A stretch of DNA of 64,000 nucleotides, from positions 4,203,324 through 4,267,323 of the forward strand of contig NZ_JAHCDI010000004.1 in assembly GCF_019697375.1 (NCBI RefSeq), given 5' to 3'. How positions within the stretch are numbered: position 1 is the stretch's first letter; every line of letters begins with the position of its first letter. Of the stretch, positions 7,900 to 17,064 are shown in pieces. The stretch is from Micromonospora tarapacensis (GTDB lineage Bacteria > Actinomycetota > Actinomycetes > Mycobacteriales > Micromonosporaceae). Both the position numbers and the translations under genes were made by a program. The notes below the pieces were generated by a model. That model was not told the origin of the DNA and ran no database searches. It saw only the letters and a program-made list of their open reading frames with translations.

Positions 7900-8371
7900 G
7901 GGTTGGACCTCCTGAGTCCAATCAAGGTCCCGGTCAGGTGGTGGAGCACGTGGCCGGGACCGCCTTCTATGCCTAGGCGCGACGATCCGGAGCGCGGTGA
8001 TCTCACCGCGCTCATCGTGAGCGGCCAGGGTTATCGGGAGCGCTACGGCTGAGAGGGCCATCCCGCGTAGGTACCGCAGAAGCGGCGAGCGGAGGCGTTA
8101 CGGGGGGACAGGTGGAAATCTGACCGCGCAGCGGCCCTTCTCATCGTCGACCCGCGTCGGGCCGTCGAGGTGCTACGCGTCGGGTACGACGGGGCGTCAG
8201 AAACTAGCCCTGTACCTGGATTGCGGACCGCCACCTGTTCCTCCCGTGCTCACAGCCGAGCGCCATGGGAATCAGCGTAACGGATCATTGTGAGCACGGC
8301 GGTGAGCACAAGATCGGAATCCATCGAACCAAGTCGATGGATTCCGACCTCCCACCTGCGGTGGAACAAGG
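7900..8371. other. Integrase-tRNA intergenic region
   Basis: No convincing gene is seen. The right part holds GTGAGCAC at 8290-8297 and 8302-8309 and its inverse GTGCTCAC at 8246-8253, which could be arm-type integrase or excisionase sites. A long hairpin follows at 8314-8347. The part next to 7899 must contain the promoter of the small gene and integrase. Confidence 0.5.
8314..8347. repeat. Perfect hairpin downstream of tRNA-Ala
   Basis: A 14-bp stem (arms 8314-8327 and 8334-8347) closes a 6-nt loop ACCAAG. It lies 25 bases downstream of the 3' end of the tRNA gene. It lacks a T tract, so it may be a transcription terminator for the tRNA or part of the attachment region. Confidence 0.65.
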
Positions 8372-8444
8372 TGGAGCCGAGGGGACTCGAACCCCTGACC
8401 CCCACACTGCCAGTGTGGTGCGCTACCAGCTGCGCCACGGCCCC
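8372..8444 (-). tRNA. tRNA-Ala (GGC anticodon)
   Basis: Read on the - strand, the 73-nt sequence folds into a complete cloverleaf. The acceptor GGGGCCG pairs with CGGCTCC, the anticodon loop is CTGGCAG (anticodon GGC, preceded by T33), the T-loop is GGTTCGAGTCC and the discriminator is A; CCA is not encoded. The mobile element lies against its 3' end, and the gene remains intact, as expected when attachment occurs in the 3' part of a tRNA and the element restores the sequence. Confidence 0.96.
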
Positions 8445-8536
8445 CTGCTGTCGCGCCCGGGCCTCCCGGGCACTGGGAGAACTATACACACGCCCGCCGG
8501 CATGGTCATCCGGCGGGGTCCGAGGCCGGCGGCGGA

Positions 8537-9136
8537 TCAGTTCAGCGCCACGTCCGGGGGGAAGTGCGCCACCGCGGCCATCATGCCGCCCTGCCGGCGC
8601 AGCACCATCGGCCACAGGTCGTCGGGCCGCTCGACGAAGGCGTCACCGGGCAGCGCGTCCAGCACGAACCAGGAGCCGTCCTCGATCTCCTGCTCCAGCT
8701 GCCCCGTGCCCCAACCGGCGTAGCCGGCGAAGACCCGGATGCTCTGCACGCTCTCCCGCAGCCGCTGCGGGTCGACCGACAGGTCGAGCGTGCCGACCGC
8801 ACCGGAGACCTGGTGGAAGCCCTTGAGCCGGCGAACCGGCGAGCGCATCCGAGCCAGGCAGATCGCCGAGTCGGGCTGCACCGGGCCACCCTCGAACAGC
8901 ACCGCCGGGTCGCGGGCCAGATCACCCCAGTCGCGCAGCACGTCGGCCACCGGCACCTCGGTGGCCCGGTTGAGCACCACGCCGAGCGCGCCGCCGGGTT
9001 CGTGCGCGACCAGCAGCACGACCGTACGGTCGAAGTTCGGGTCCTTCAGCCCCGGTGTCGCCACCAGCAGCTTCCCGGTCATCGACTCCGTCGCCCGCCC
9101 GCCGATCGCCTGCCCCTCTCCCTGCATCACGCGCAC
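8537..9136 (-). CDS. YqgE/AlgH family protein (UPF0301)
   Basis: This ~199-residue protein carries the YqgE/AlgH signatures MTGKLLVATPGLKDPNFDRT at residues ~19-38, VVLLVAHEPGGALGVVLNR and VFAGYAGWGTGQLEQEI. The family is a compact single-domain cytoplasmic fold of unknown biochemical role. The first ~15 residues are poorly supported; an internal ATG begins MTGKLL, so the true protein may be ~180 residues. The gene lies just upstream of the tRNA on the same strand. Confidence 0.88.
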   Translation of the reverse strand: MRVMQGEGQAIGGRATESMTGKLLVATPGLKDPNFDRTVVLLVAHEPGGALGVVLNRATEVPVADVLRDWGDLARDPAVLFEGGPVQPDSAICLARMRSPVRRLKGFHQVSGAVGTLDLSVDPQRLRESVQSIRVFAGYAGWGTGQLEQEIEDGSWFVLDALPGDAFVERPDDLWPMVLRRQGGMMAAVAHFPPDVALN

Positions 9137-9422
9137 CCGTCAGCCGTGCACTGGGAGGCGGAACCGGTCACGCACACCGACGGCGGGCCGAACCGGTGCC
9201 ATCCGCACTGTCAATGCCATGCCTGGCACCATAGCCTGCGTCCCCGACCCTGGCGAAGGTCTGGCGGTCGGGTGATCGACAGACCCGGTGGAGGCCGGTC
9301 GGCGCCGGGCATCGTCCACGACCGCCGCCGGGGCGGCGGCGGTAGACGTGCGGAAGAAGCCGGCCGCGGAGCAGCGCCGAAATGCCCTCTATACCGGAGT
9401 TGCCCCGATAGATTCGGTGACG

Positions 9423-11018
9423 ATGGCAACGGTCCGCGACACCACCTACGACCTGCTCCGGGCCCTGGGCATGACCACCGTCTTCGGTAACCCCGGTTCC
9501 ACCGAGGAGCCGTTCCTGCATGCCTTCCCCGACGACTTCCACTACGTGCTCGCGCTGCACGAGGCGTCCGCGGTCGGCATCGCCGACGGTTACGCCCAGA
9601 TCACCGGAGCCCCCGTGCACGTCAACCTGCACACGGCGCCGGGCACCGGCAACGCCATGGGCAACATCGTCACCGCCTGGCACAACCGGACCCCGCTGAT
9701 CGTGACTGCCGGGCAGCAGACCCGGGAGATGCTGCTGCTCGAACCCCGGCTCACCGCCCGGCACCCCACCGAGCTTCCCCAGCCGTACGTCAAGTGGGCA
9801 CACGAGCCGGTCCGGGCCCAGGACGTCCCGGCGGCACTCATGCGGGCGTACGCCACGGCGATCCAGCCGCCCAGCGGGCCGGTCTTCCTCTCGCTGCCGC
9901 TGGACGACTGGGCCCAGCCCACCGACCCTCCCCCGCAGGCCCGCACGGTGGCCACCCGGTTCGCCCCCGACCCGGAGCGCCTGCGCCAGTTCGCGGCGAC
10001 GCTGGCGACCAGCCGGTCACCGGCCCTGGTGTTCGGCGCCGCGGTGGACCGGGCCGGCGCCTGGACGGCCGCGGTCGCCCTGGCCGAGCGGCTCGTCGCC
10101 CCGGTCTGGTCGGCGCCCGCCCCCGAACGGACCGCCTTCCCCGAGGAGCATCCGCACTTCCAGGGTGTGCTGCCGTTCGCGACCGGCCCGCTGGCGAAGA
10201 AGCTGCGCGGGCACGACACGGTGCTGGTGGTCGGCGCCCCGGTGTTCCGTTACTACCCGCATGTGCCGGGCGAGACGCTGCCGGACGGCACCCGGCTGTT
10301 GCACGTGACCGACGATCCCGAGGAGGCGGCCCGCGCTCCGGTCGGCGACAGCCTGCTCGGCGACGCCGGCCTCACCCTCGCCGCATTGGCCGACCTGATG
10401 CCGCCGGCCGACCGGCCACCACCACCGGTCCGGCCCGCACCGTCCCCGGTGGAGTACTCCGTCCCGCTCAGCGCCGACGCGCTGTTCGCCACCCTGGCCG
10501 CGCACTGGCCCGAGGACGGGGTGCTGGTGCAGGAGTCGCCGTCCAACCTGTCGGCGTTGCGCCGCCAGCTGCGGTTCAACACACCTGGCTCGTACTTCAC
10601 CATGGCCAGCGGTGGTCTCGGCTACGGGCTGCCGGCGGCCGTCGGCATCGCGCTCGCGCAGCGCGACACCGGCCGCCACCGGCCGGTCGTGGCGGTGATC
10701 GGCGACGGTTCGTTCCACTACTCCGTGCAGGCCCTGTGGACCGCCGCCCAACTGCGGCTGCCGCTGGTCGTCGTGGTTCCGGTCAACCAGCAGTACGCCA
10801 TCCTCAAGGCGTTCGCCGAACTCAAGCACACCCCGGGCGTACCCGGGCTGGACCTGCCGGGCCTGGACGTCGCCGCGATCGCCCGCGGCTACGGATGCGC
10901 CACCACGGTCGTCGACGCGCCCGACCGGCTCGGCGAGGCCATCGCCGCGGCGGTGCGCGCGGACGGGCCGACGGTGCTGCCGGTGCCGATCCGCACCGAG
11001 GTACCGCCGATTCTCTGA
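9423..11018 (+). CDS. mdlC: Benzoylformate decarboxylase-like ThDP enzyme
   Basis: This 531-residue protein follows benzoylformate decarboxylase closely: MATVRDTTYDLLRALG, then FGNPGSTEEPFL (the Ser that binds substrate), HEASAVGIADGYAQ (the catalytic Glu of ThDP enzymes), NLHTAPGTGNAMG (the active-site His) and FRYYPHVPGE near the second His. The cofactor motif GDGSFHYSVQALWTAAQ ends with VNQQY, a divergent form of the usual NNGTYG. The enzyme would convert an aryl 2-oxoacid to aldehyde and CO2. No mandelate dehydrogenase or racemase lies next to it, so substrate is inferred from family only. ATG 9423 is preferred because homology begins there. Confidence 0.85.
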   Translation: MATVRDTTYDLLRALGMTTVFGNPGSTEEPFLHAFPDDFHYVLALHEASAVGIADGYAQITGAPVHVNLHTAPGTGNAMGNIVTAWHNRTPLIVTAGQQTREMLLLEPRLTARHPTELPQPYVKWAHEPVRAQDVPAALMRAYATAIQPPSGPVFLSLPLDDWAQPTDPPPQARTVATRFAPDPERLRQFAATLATSRSPALVFGAAVDRAGAWTAAVALAERLVAPVWSAPAPERTAFPEEHPHFQGVLPFATGPLAKKLRGHDTVLVVGAPVFRYYPHVPGETLPDGTRLLHVTDDPEEAARAPVGDSLLGDAGLTLAALADLMPPADRPPPPVRPAPSPVEYSVPLSADALFATLAAHWPEDGVLVQESPSNLSALRRQLRFNTPGSYFTMASGGLGYGLPAAVGIALAQRDTGRHRPVVAVIGDGSFHYSVQALWTAAQLRLPLVVVVPVNQQYAILKAFAELKHTPGVPGLDLPGLDVAAIARGYGCATTVVDAPDRLGEAIAAAVRADGPTVLPVPIRTEVPPIL

Positions 11019-11119
11019 GACCGGCGGCGAATTTGCGGGCGTCGCGCCGGACTCGCCGGGACCATGCCGCCGCAGTTCGCCGCCGCCTGGGCCGCGCTCG
11101 CCGGGCGGGGACGGTGGTG

Positions 11120-11159
11120 CCGCACCGACGCCGTCCCGGGCCGGACGGCGTCGGTGCGG
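11120..11159. terminator. Bidirectional terminator
   Basis: A perfect 17-bp stem (11120-11136 with 11143-11159) with a 6-nt loop CGGGCC lies between the convergent decarboxylase and lipoprotein genes. Confidence 0.75.
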
Positions 11160-11163
11160 ACGG

Positions 11164-12123
11164 TCAGCCTGCTGCCAGCCGCAGTGGTGCGCCGGTGAGC
11201 ACGTCGAGGACCGGACGGGCGTCCAGCGGTGCCCGCAGTTGCACCACGACCGGTTCCAGCCTGAGCATGTCGTCGCAGGCAACGCCGGTGGCCCGCAGGA
11301 TGCTGCCACCGACCACGACCACGTGGTCGTGCTCCCGCACCAGCGGGGTGATGCCGGTGTCGCAGCTGCCCACACCGAGCCGGTAGGTCAGCGTCGCCCC
11401 GTCGATCGCCCTGATGTCCTGCGCGCCGACCAGATCCGCCGGTGCCGGCGCGGTCGGGGCGACCGGCTCGGGCACGGCGCCGACCGCGTGCGGCGCTACC
11501 GCGACCCGGGCCACCACGGCACTGATCTCTGCCACGCTGAACAGCCACGCCGGCACCTGCACCGTGCCGCGGGTGGTGTGCATCGGCGCCGTGCCAGGTT
11601 CGACCTTCGTGACGGTGAGCGGGATGCAGGCGGCCTGCGGCTCGCTGCTCACCGGGTCGTCCGGGGCGGCCGGCGCATCCGGTGGGTTGGCCGGCGGCGG
11701 CGTGCCGGGCTCCTTCGGTCGTCCCGGGCAGGGCGGCGGGTCACCCTGGTCGAGCTGCCGGTACGCCTCCGCCGCGGTGATCAGTGGCACGCGCAGCTCA
11801 CCGTCCGGAAAGCGGATGGTGCCGGCGCGCTGCCCGGTCGGCAGGTCCGTCTGCCGGCGGTACCAGCCGGCGTGGAAGGCCAACTTGGTCTCGTCGGTGA
11901 ACTCGGGTTCGCCGACGAGCACCGTGGCGTCCTGGAGCGGCACGTAGCCGGTGCTCCACGCCGCACCGGGGTGCCACGCCTCGGCGACCGCCGCCGCCCG
12001 CTCGTCGAACGCCTCGTGACGGTTGTCCGGGCTGGCGGCGCTGCCCGGTTCGGTGTCCGCCGGGGCGCAGCCGGCGACGATCATCATCAGCGGCAGACCC
12101 AGCAGGGCGACTGTTCGACGCAT
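11164..12123 (-). CDS. Putative secreted lipoprotein
   Basis: This 319-residue protein starts MRRTVALLGLPLMMIVAGC, a lipoprotein signal with the lipidated Cys at position 19. The mature part is acidic, with a proline-rich linker around 130-160 (PGRPKEPGTPPPANPPDAP). It contains short Val-rich stretches such as DHVVVVGGSILRATG that suggest beta structure. I do not recognise a family, and no enzyme motif is visible. It is probably an envelope protein of unknown role; the ATG start fits the signal sequence. Confidence 0.7.
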   Translation of the reverse strand: MRRTVALLGLPLMMIVAGCAPADTEPGSAASPDNRHEAFDERAAAVAEAWHPGAAWSTGYVPLQDATVLVGEPEFTDETKLAFHAGWYRRQTDLPTGQRAGTIRFPDGELRVPLITAAEAYRQLDQGDPPPCPGRPKEPGTPPPANPPDAPAAPDDPVSSEPQAACIPLTVTKVEPGTAPMHTTRGTVQVPAWLFSVAEISAVVARVAVAPHAVGAVPEPVAPTAPAPADLVGAQDIRAIDGATLTYRLGVGSCDTGITPLVREHDHVVVVGGSILRATGVACDDMLRLEPVVVQLRAPLDARPVLDVLTGAPLRLAAG

Positions 12124-12233
12124 ACCTGTCTGACGGGCCGGCGGGGCAGCAGGTTCCCCGCAGTTGCGTCTGGACGGTCGCCGGGGCGGCAGACCGCCGC
12201 CGGCCGGTGCGGAGCGTGCGGTGGTGGCAGACG

Positions 12234-12269
12234 ACTGCGCGCCCCGGTCGGGCGACCGGGGCGCGCAGT
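12234..12269. terminator. ssrA terminator
   Basis: A 17-bp inverted repeat (12234-12250 with 12253-12269), effectively a GC-rich hairpin with a small TCGGGCGA apex, lies immediately 3' of the tmRNA gene. Confidence 0.75.
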
Positions 12270-12274
12270 TCAGG

Positions 12275-12650
12275 TGGTGGAGGTGCCGGGAATCGAACCC
12301 GGGTCCTTCGCCGGTTTGTCAGGGCTTCTCCGAGCGCAGCTCGCTATGCCTCTACTCGGCCCCACCGCTCACGCGAGCAAGTTGGTGTGACGGGCCCAGT
12401 CGCTGATTGATCTCGCCGCACGGACCCCGCGACCGGGTCCGGTTGGCCAGCCTTCTAGCTGATGCCGGCAAACTGGGTCGAAGGCGCTCCCAGGCCGACA
12501 GACTCACTACTCGCCTCAGGCGGCGAGAGCGAAGTCAGCGCGATTGTTCTTGGCGCTTATTGGTTTCCGACGACCGATTCTCGAGACGACGTCGGCTTCC
12601 TCGGCTCGCTTCCCCTGTCGCTGCGTACGAAGTCGAAACCAGTCACCCCC
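12275..12650 (-). ncRNA. ssrA: Transfer-messenger RNA (tmRNA)
   Basis: The 376-nt gene begins GGGGGTGACTGGTTTCGACT and ends GGTTCGATTCCCGG...CACCTCCACCA; the ends pair as a 7-bp tRNA-like acceptor (GGGGGTG with CACCTCC), and CCA is encoded. The tag frame at 12516-12554 reads AKNNRADFALAA followed by TGA, a proper ALAA-type degradation tag. tmRNA rescues stalled ribosomes with SmpB, whose gene lies directly upstream on the same strand. It is followed by a strong terminator. Confidence 0.96.
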
Positions 12651-12757
12651 TCGACGGGCCGCCGGGTTCCGGCGGCTTCGACAAGCGTAACGCCTGCCGC
12701 AACCGGATTCATCCCGAGCCCGAGCCGGACAGCCAGCACTGGAATGATCCGGACAAA

Positions 12758-13237
12758 TCAGTCTTCCATTCCCTTACCTCGCCGACCGGCCGCCCGGGCG
12801 ATCTCCCGGTCGGCGTCCCGCTTGGCGAGGTCCTGCCGCTTGTCATACGACTTCTTGCCCTTGGCCAGGCCGATCTCCACCTTGGCCCAGCCGTCGGAGA
12901 AGTAGACCTGCAGCGGCACCAGGGTCAACCCGCTCTCCCGGAGCTTGCCGAGCAGCCGGTCGATCTCCATCCGGTTGAGCAGCAGCTTGCGTGTCCGCCG
13001 AGGCTCGTGGTTGGTCCAGGTGCCCTGGGTGTACTCCGGGATGTGCATGCCGTGCAGGTAGAGCTCACCGTCGCGCTCCTGGGCGAACGCGTCGACCAGC
13101 GACGCCCGGCCGGCCCGCAACGACTTCACCTCGGTGCCGGTCAGCGCCATGCCCGCCTCGTACGTGTCGAGGATGGCGTAGTCGTGACGCGCCTTCTTGT
13201 TGGAGGCGACAACCTTGCGCCCCTTCTCCCGTGGCAT
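12758..13237 (-). CDS. smpB: SmpB, tmRNA-binding protein
   Basis: This 159-residue protein is the SsrA-binding protein of trans-translation. It shows the OB-fold signatures [39 protein letters not shown]-like SLVDAFAQ and [15 protein letters not shown], and the C-terminal basic tail [20 protein letters not shown] that inserts into the mRNA channel. The start MPREKGRKV is preceded by AGGGGGTGG. Position next to ssrA and downstream of ftsEX is conserved in actinobacteria. Confidence 0.96.
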   Translation of the reverse strand: MPREKGRKVVASNKKARHDYAILDTYEAGMALTGTEVKSLRAGRASLVDAFAQERDGELYLHGMHIPEYTQGTWTNHEPRRTRKLLLNRMEIDRLLGKLRESGLTLVPLQVYFSDGWAKVEIGLAKGKKSYDKRQDLAKRDADREIARAAGRRGKGMED

Positions 13238-13317
13238 CGCGGCGCCACCCCCTCTCCGTCGCCGCACCCGACCGGTGGTGCCCGGCCGGAGAGCGGAGAT
13301 CATGCTACCCGAACGAC

Positions 13318-13368
13318 AAGGGCCCTCCCGCGCCCTTTATTCCGACGCGGGAGGGCGGGAGGGCCCTT
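13318..13368. terminator. ftsX terminator
   Basis: A 14-bp perfect stem (13318-13331 with 13355-13368) encloses a loop that contains a further short inverted repeat. It lies 11 bases after the ftsX stop and before smpB. Confidence 0.75.
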
Positions 13369-13378
13369 GATCGACGAA

Positions 13379-14254
13379 CTAGACCCGCAGGTAGAAGCGG
13401 AGGGTGACCCAGGCGGTGACCGCGCTGATCAGACCGCCGATGCCGGCCATCAGCGGGAAGGTCAGGAACACCTCTCCCCAGCTCACCGGCGCGAACAGGC
13501 CCTGTAGCGCGCTGAGCGCACCGTCGAACAGGAAGACCTTGAGGGCGATCAGGGCACCGAGGCCGAGGACCGAGCCGATCAGGCCGGCCACCACCGCCTC
13601 CAGCACGAACGGCGCCTGGATGAACCAGTTGGACGCACCGACCAGCTTCATGACCGCGACCTCACGCCGCTTGCTGTACGCGGCGACCTGGATGGTGTTG
13701 GCCACCAGCAGCAGGGCGGCGACAGCCATCGCTATCGCGGCGACCAACGCGATGTTCTGCCCCGCCGTGAACAGGTTGAAGATCTTGTCGAGCACCTGGC
13801 TCTGGTCGACGACCTGGTCGACCCCCTCGACCGCGGCGTACTGGTCGGAAATGGTCTTGTACTCCTCCGGGTTCACCAGCTTGAGCCGGTACGACTCCGG
13901 CAACTGGTCCGCCTTGACCGCGCTGAGCAGGTCCGGCGAGTCCCGGAACATCTCCTGGAAACGCTGGAACGCCTCGTCCTTGTTGACGTAGGTGACCTGC
14001 GAGACCAGCGGATCGGACTCCAGCCGGCTGGCGATGTCGGCGCGCTGCTCCTCGGTGACCTCGGCGGTCAGGAAGATCGAAACCTCGATGTTCTCGAAGT
14101 ACAGCTGCTTCATGTCGGCGACCTTGGTGTAGATCAGGCCGCTGGCACCGAGCATGGTCAGCGAGACCGCCAACGTGATGATCATCGCGATGGTCATCGT
14201 CACGTTGCGCCACAGTCCGACCAGTACCTCGGACATGACGTATTTCATCCGCAT
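13379..14254 (-). CDS. ftsX: Cell division protein FtsX
   Basis: This 291-residue membrane protein has a first transmembrane segment at ~20-45 (TMTIAMIITLAVSLTMLGAS), an extracytoplasmic domain (~45-165, ENIEVSIFLTAEVTEEQRAD) and three more membrane segments near 165-190, 215-240 and 260-285 (FtsX/MacB fold). FtsEX links septal division with activation of peptidoglycan hydrolases. ftsE lies 67 nt upstream on the same strand, so they form an operon. Confidence 0.95.
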   Translation of the reverse strand: MRMKYVMSEVLVGLWRNVTMTIAMIITLAVSLTMLGASGLIYTKVADMKQLYFENIEVSIFLTAEVTEEQRADIASRLESDPLVSQVTYVNKDEAFQRFQEMFRDSPDLLSAVKADQLPESYRLKLVNPEEYKTISDQYAAVEGVDQVVDQSQVLDKIFNLFTAGQNIALVAAIAMAVAALLLVANTIQVAAYSKRREVAVMKLVGASNWFIQAPFVLEAVVAGLIGSVLGLGALIALKVFLFDGALSALQGLFAPVSWGEVFLTFPLMAGIGGLISAVTAWVTLRFYLRV

Positions 14255-14321
14255 CGGGATTTCCTCCGGCTCTCCGGCGTGAGGTGTTCGTCGTCAGATC
14301 GGGGTGCGGTGGTCGGCCTCG

Positions 14322-15002
14322 TCACCCGTAGACGCCGCGGGCCTGGTCGCGAACGATGCGGCCGCTCTCGATCTCGATGACCCGGCGGCGCATCTGGTTC
14401 ACGATGTTGGAGTCGTGCGTGACCATCACGACGGTTGTGCCGGTGCGGTTGATCCGGTCCAGCAGGCGCATGATCTCGATGGAGGTGTCCGGATCCAGGT
14501 TACCGGTCGGCTCGTCCGCCAGCAGGATCAGCGGGCGGTTCACGAACGCCCGGGCCACCGCCACGCGCTGCTGCTCACCGCCGGAGAGCTCGTGCGGGTA
14601 ACGGTGCTCCTTGCCGCCGAGACCGACCAGTTCCAGCACCTCCGGCACGACCCGGCGGGCCACCGCCTTGGTCTTGCCGATCACCTCCAACGCGAACGCC
14701 ACGTTCTCGTACGAGGTGCGGTTGGGCAGCAACCGGAAGTCCTGGAAGACGCAGCCGATCGAGCGGCGGAAGTGCGGACGCTTCCAGGACCGCATCGACG
14801 TGACGTCCTTGCCGTTCACCACGACGCGACCCTTGTTGGGGGTCACCTCGTGCAGCAGCATCTTGATGATGGTGGACTTGCCGGAGCCGGATGGGCCGAT
14901 GAAGAAGACGAACTCGCCCTTGTCGATCGACACGGACACGCTGTCGAGCGAAGGCCGCGACGCCTTCGGGTACGTCTTCGTCACTTGCTCAAGCTGAATC
15001 AC
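14322..15002 (-). CDS. ftsE: Cell division ATPase FtsE
   Basis: This 226-residue ABC ATPase starts at a GTG ([17 protein letters not shown]). It shows Walker [10 protein letters not shown], the Q-loop FQDFRLLPN, the signature LSGGEQQR, Walker [14 protein letters not shown] and the H-loop MVTHD. It pairs with FtsX in the divisome. The GTG is chosen because homology begins at it; a longer frame upstream would add unsupported residues. Confidence 0.95.
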   Translation of the reverse strand: MIQLEQVTKTYPKASRPSLDSVSVSIDKGEFVFFIGPSGSGKSTIIKMLLHEVTPNKGRVVVNGKDVTSMRSWKRPHFRRSIGCVFQDFRLLPNRTSYENVAFALEVIGKTKAVARRVVPEVLELVGLGGKEHRYPHELSGGEQQRVAVARAFVNRPLILLADEPTGNLDPDTSIEIMRLLDRINRTGTTVVMVTHDSNIVNQMRRRVIEIESGRIVRDQARGVYG

Positions 15003-15119
15003 GGGTGGTGAGTCTACGCCGTGTAACTGCCGTGCCAAGTCCTACGCCCCGCGTTGCGCGACGAGTCATCGAAACAGCACGTCACGTCGAGATCGATGAC
15101 GCACTCCGCCAACGATCGG

Positions 15120-16250
15120 TCACGCACGGTCGCCGGCGAGTTGCTGCTGCTTGCGCCACCGGATGCCCGCCTCGATGAAGGAGTCCAGCTCACCGTCGAA
15201 GACCGAACTCGGATTGCCGGTCTCCTGCTCGGTACGCAGATCCTTCACCATCTGATAGGGGTGCAGCACGTACGAGCGCATCTGGTCGCCCCACGAGCCC
15301 GCGGCGTCGGTCTTGAGGCCCTGGAGCTTGGCCTGCTCCTCCTGGCGCTTGCGCTCCAGCAGCCGGGCCTGCAACACCCGCAGCGCGGAGGCCTTGTTCT
15401 GCAGCTGCGACTTCTCGTTCTGGCAGGTCACCACGATGCCCGTCGGGACGTGGGTGATCCGCACCGCCGAGTCGGTGGTGTTGACGCTCTGCCCGCCCGG
15501 CCCCGAGGAGCGGTAGACGTCGATCCGCATCTCGTTCTCGGGGATGTCGATGTGGTCGGTCTGCTCCACCACCGGCAGCACCTCGACCCCGGCGAAGCTG
15601 GTCTGCCGCCGGCCCTGGTTGTCGAAGGGGCTGATCCGCACCAGCCGGTGGGTGCCGGACTCCACGCTCAACGTGCCGTAGGCGTACGGGACCTTCACCG
15701 TGAAGGTGGCCGACTTCAGCCCCGCCTCCTCGGCGTACGAGGTCTCGTAGACCTCCGTCGGATAGCCGTGCCGCTCGGCCCAGCGCAGGTACATCCGCAG
15801 CAGCATCTCGGCGAAGTCGGCCGCGTCCACGCCTCCGGCACCCGCCCGGATGGCCACCAGCGCCTCCCGGGAGTCGTACTCGCCGGAGAGCAGGGTGCGG
15901 ACCTCCATCTCCTGGATGGCCTTGCCGAGCCCGGCGATCTCCGACTCGACCTCGGTGAGGACGCCCGAGTCCGACTCCGCCTCGGCCAACTCCAGCAGGA
16001 CGCGCGCGTCGTCCAGCCGGGACCGCAGGCTGCCCAGCTTCTCGATCTCGCCGTTGACGTACGACAGCTGCGAGGTCACCTCCTGGGCCCGGGCCTGGTC
16101 GTCCCAGAGGTCCGGGGCGGACGCCTCCTCCTCCAGGCGGACCCGGTCCGCGCGGAGACGGTCGACGTCGAGCACCGCCTCGATGTTGCGCAGGGTGGCG
16201 TCGAGGTCCTTGAGCTGTTCGGCGAAATCGGCAGCGGTCACGACAGCCAA
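15120..16250 (-). CDS. prfB: Peptide chain release factor 2
   Basis: This 376-residue factor terminates translation at UGA and UAA. The codon-recognition tripeptide SPF is in [14 protein letters not shown], and the catalytic GGQ is in [17 protein letters not shown]. The frame is continuous from [12 protein letters not shown], so the autoregulatory +1 frameshift found early in many bacterial prfB genes is absent. It lies upstream of ftsE with a gap of ~117 nt. Confidence 0.96.
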   Translation of the reverse strand: MAVVTAADFAEQLKDLDATLRNIEAVLDVDRLRADRVRLEEEASAPDLWDDQARAQEVTSQLSYVNGEIEKLGSLRSRLDDARVLLELAEAESDSGVLTEVESEIAGLGKAIQEMEVRTLLSGEYDSREALVAIRAGAGGVDAADFAEMLLRMYLRWAERHGYPTEVYETSYAEEAGLKSATFTVKVPYAYGTLSVESGTHRLVRISPFDNQGRRQTSFAGVEVLPVVEQTDHIDIPENEMRIDVYRSSGPGGQSVNTTDSAVRITHVPTGIVVTCQNEKSQLQNKASALRVLQARLLERKRQEEQAKLQGLKTDAAGSWGDQMRSYVLHPYQMVKDLRTEQETGNPSSVFDGELDSFIEAGIRWRKQQQLAGDRA

Positions 16251-16384
16251 GCGTACTGCTCGGACGAGGAGTGAGCGTGCGAGCCCCGCGGTCCGGGCCG
16301 AACCAGCCCTCCCGGTTCCACCTCCGCGAACCGGCCGGGCGGCCTCGGCGCGGCGGGCGCCGGCGGTGATCGGGCGCGGCGAGG

Positions 16385-16900
16385 TCAGCCGGCGGGTGCG
16401 CTCCTGAGCCAGGACAGGGCGGCCCGGTGGTAGGCGACGGCGAACTCCAGGGCGCTCGCGTCGTACGTGTCGCCCTCCTTCTTGGCGTTCTTGACCTGCT
16501 CACGGACCCGGGCCAGCGCGTCGGTGTGGTACTCGTTGGCCGCGGCCTGGAGGTTCTTGAGCTGGCTCGGGGAGTGCAACTCCCCGAAGGCGATGCGCAG
16601 GGCGATCGGGTTACGGATGGTGTCCCGCCCCGGATCCTCCGCCAGCCAGCGGGAAAATGTCCGTTTTCCGGCTGCGGTGATCGCGTACGGCTGACTCATC
16701 CGCGGCCCGGGCTTGCCCAGCCGGACGAATCCGCGCTCGGCCAGCACCGGCAGCTCCCGGTAAACCTGGCTGCGGGTCATCGACCAGTACGGCGCCAGTC
16801 GGCGCTCGGCGGCCGCCATCAACTGGCCACCTGTCATGGGACCCTCGTGGAGCAGCCCGAGCAGGGCCGCCGCCGTGGGGTTGACTCCGGATTCCGCCAT
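16385..16900 (-). CDS. PadR-family transcriptional regulator
   Basis: This 170-residue protein has an N-terminal winged helix ([20 protein letters not shown], then [20 protein letters not shown] and [12 protein letters not shown]) and a C-terminal helical dimerisation region typical of PadR/Vir-type regulators. The start is set at [13 protein letters not shown]. Target genes are not evident; the pruA gene upstream is on the same strand, but ~160 bp separate them. Confidence 0.85.
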   Translation of the reverse strand: MAESGVNPTAAALLGLLHEGPMTGGQLMAAAERRLAPYWSMTRSQVYRELPVLAERGFVRLGKPGPRMSQPYAITAAGKRTFSRWLAEDPGRDTIRNPIALRIAFGELHSPSQLKNLQAAANEYHTDALARVREQVKNAKKEGDTYDASALEFAVAYHRAALSWLRSAPAG

Positions 16901-17064
16901 GCCCCTCACGCTGCCACTTTGCCGAGCCGGCGTCCAGGATTTCACCGTTTCGCCACCCATTGGGGTTTCCTATGTGCACTGTCGGCGCACGACCGTCCAT
17001 CAGCGCCCCACGCTGCCGCGCGAACCCGGGCGGGGCCGGGATCGGGCGCCCCGTCCTTACGCCC

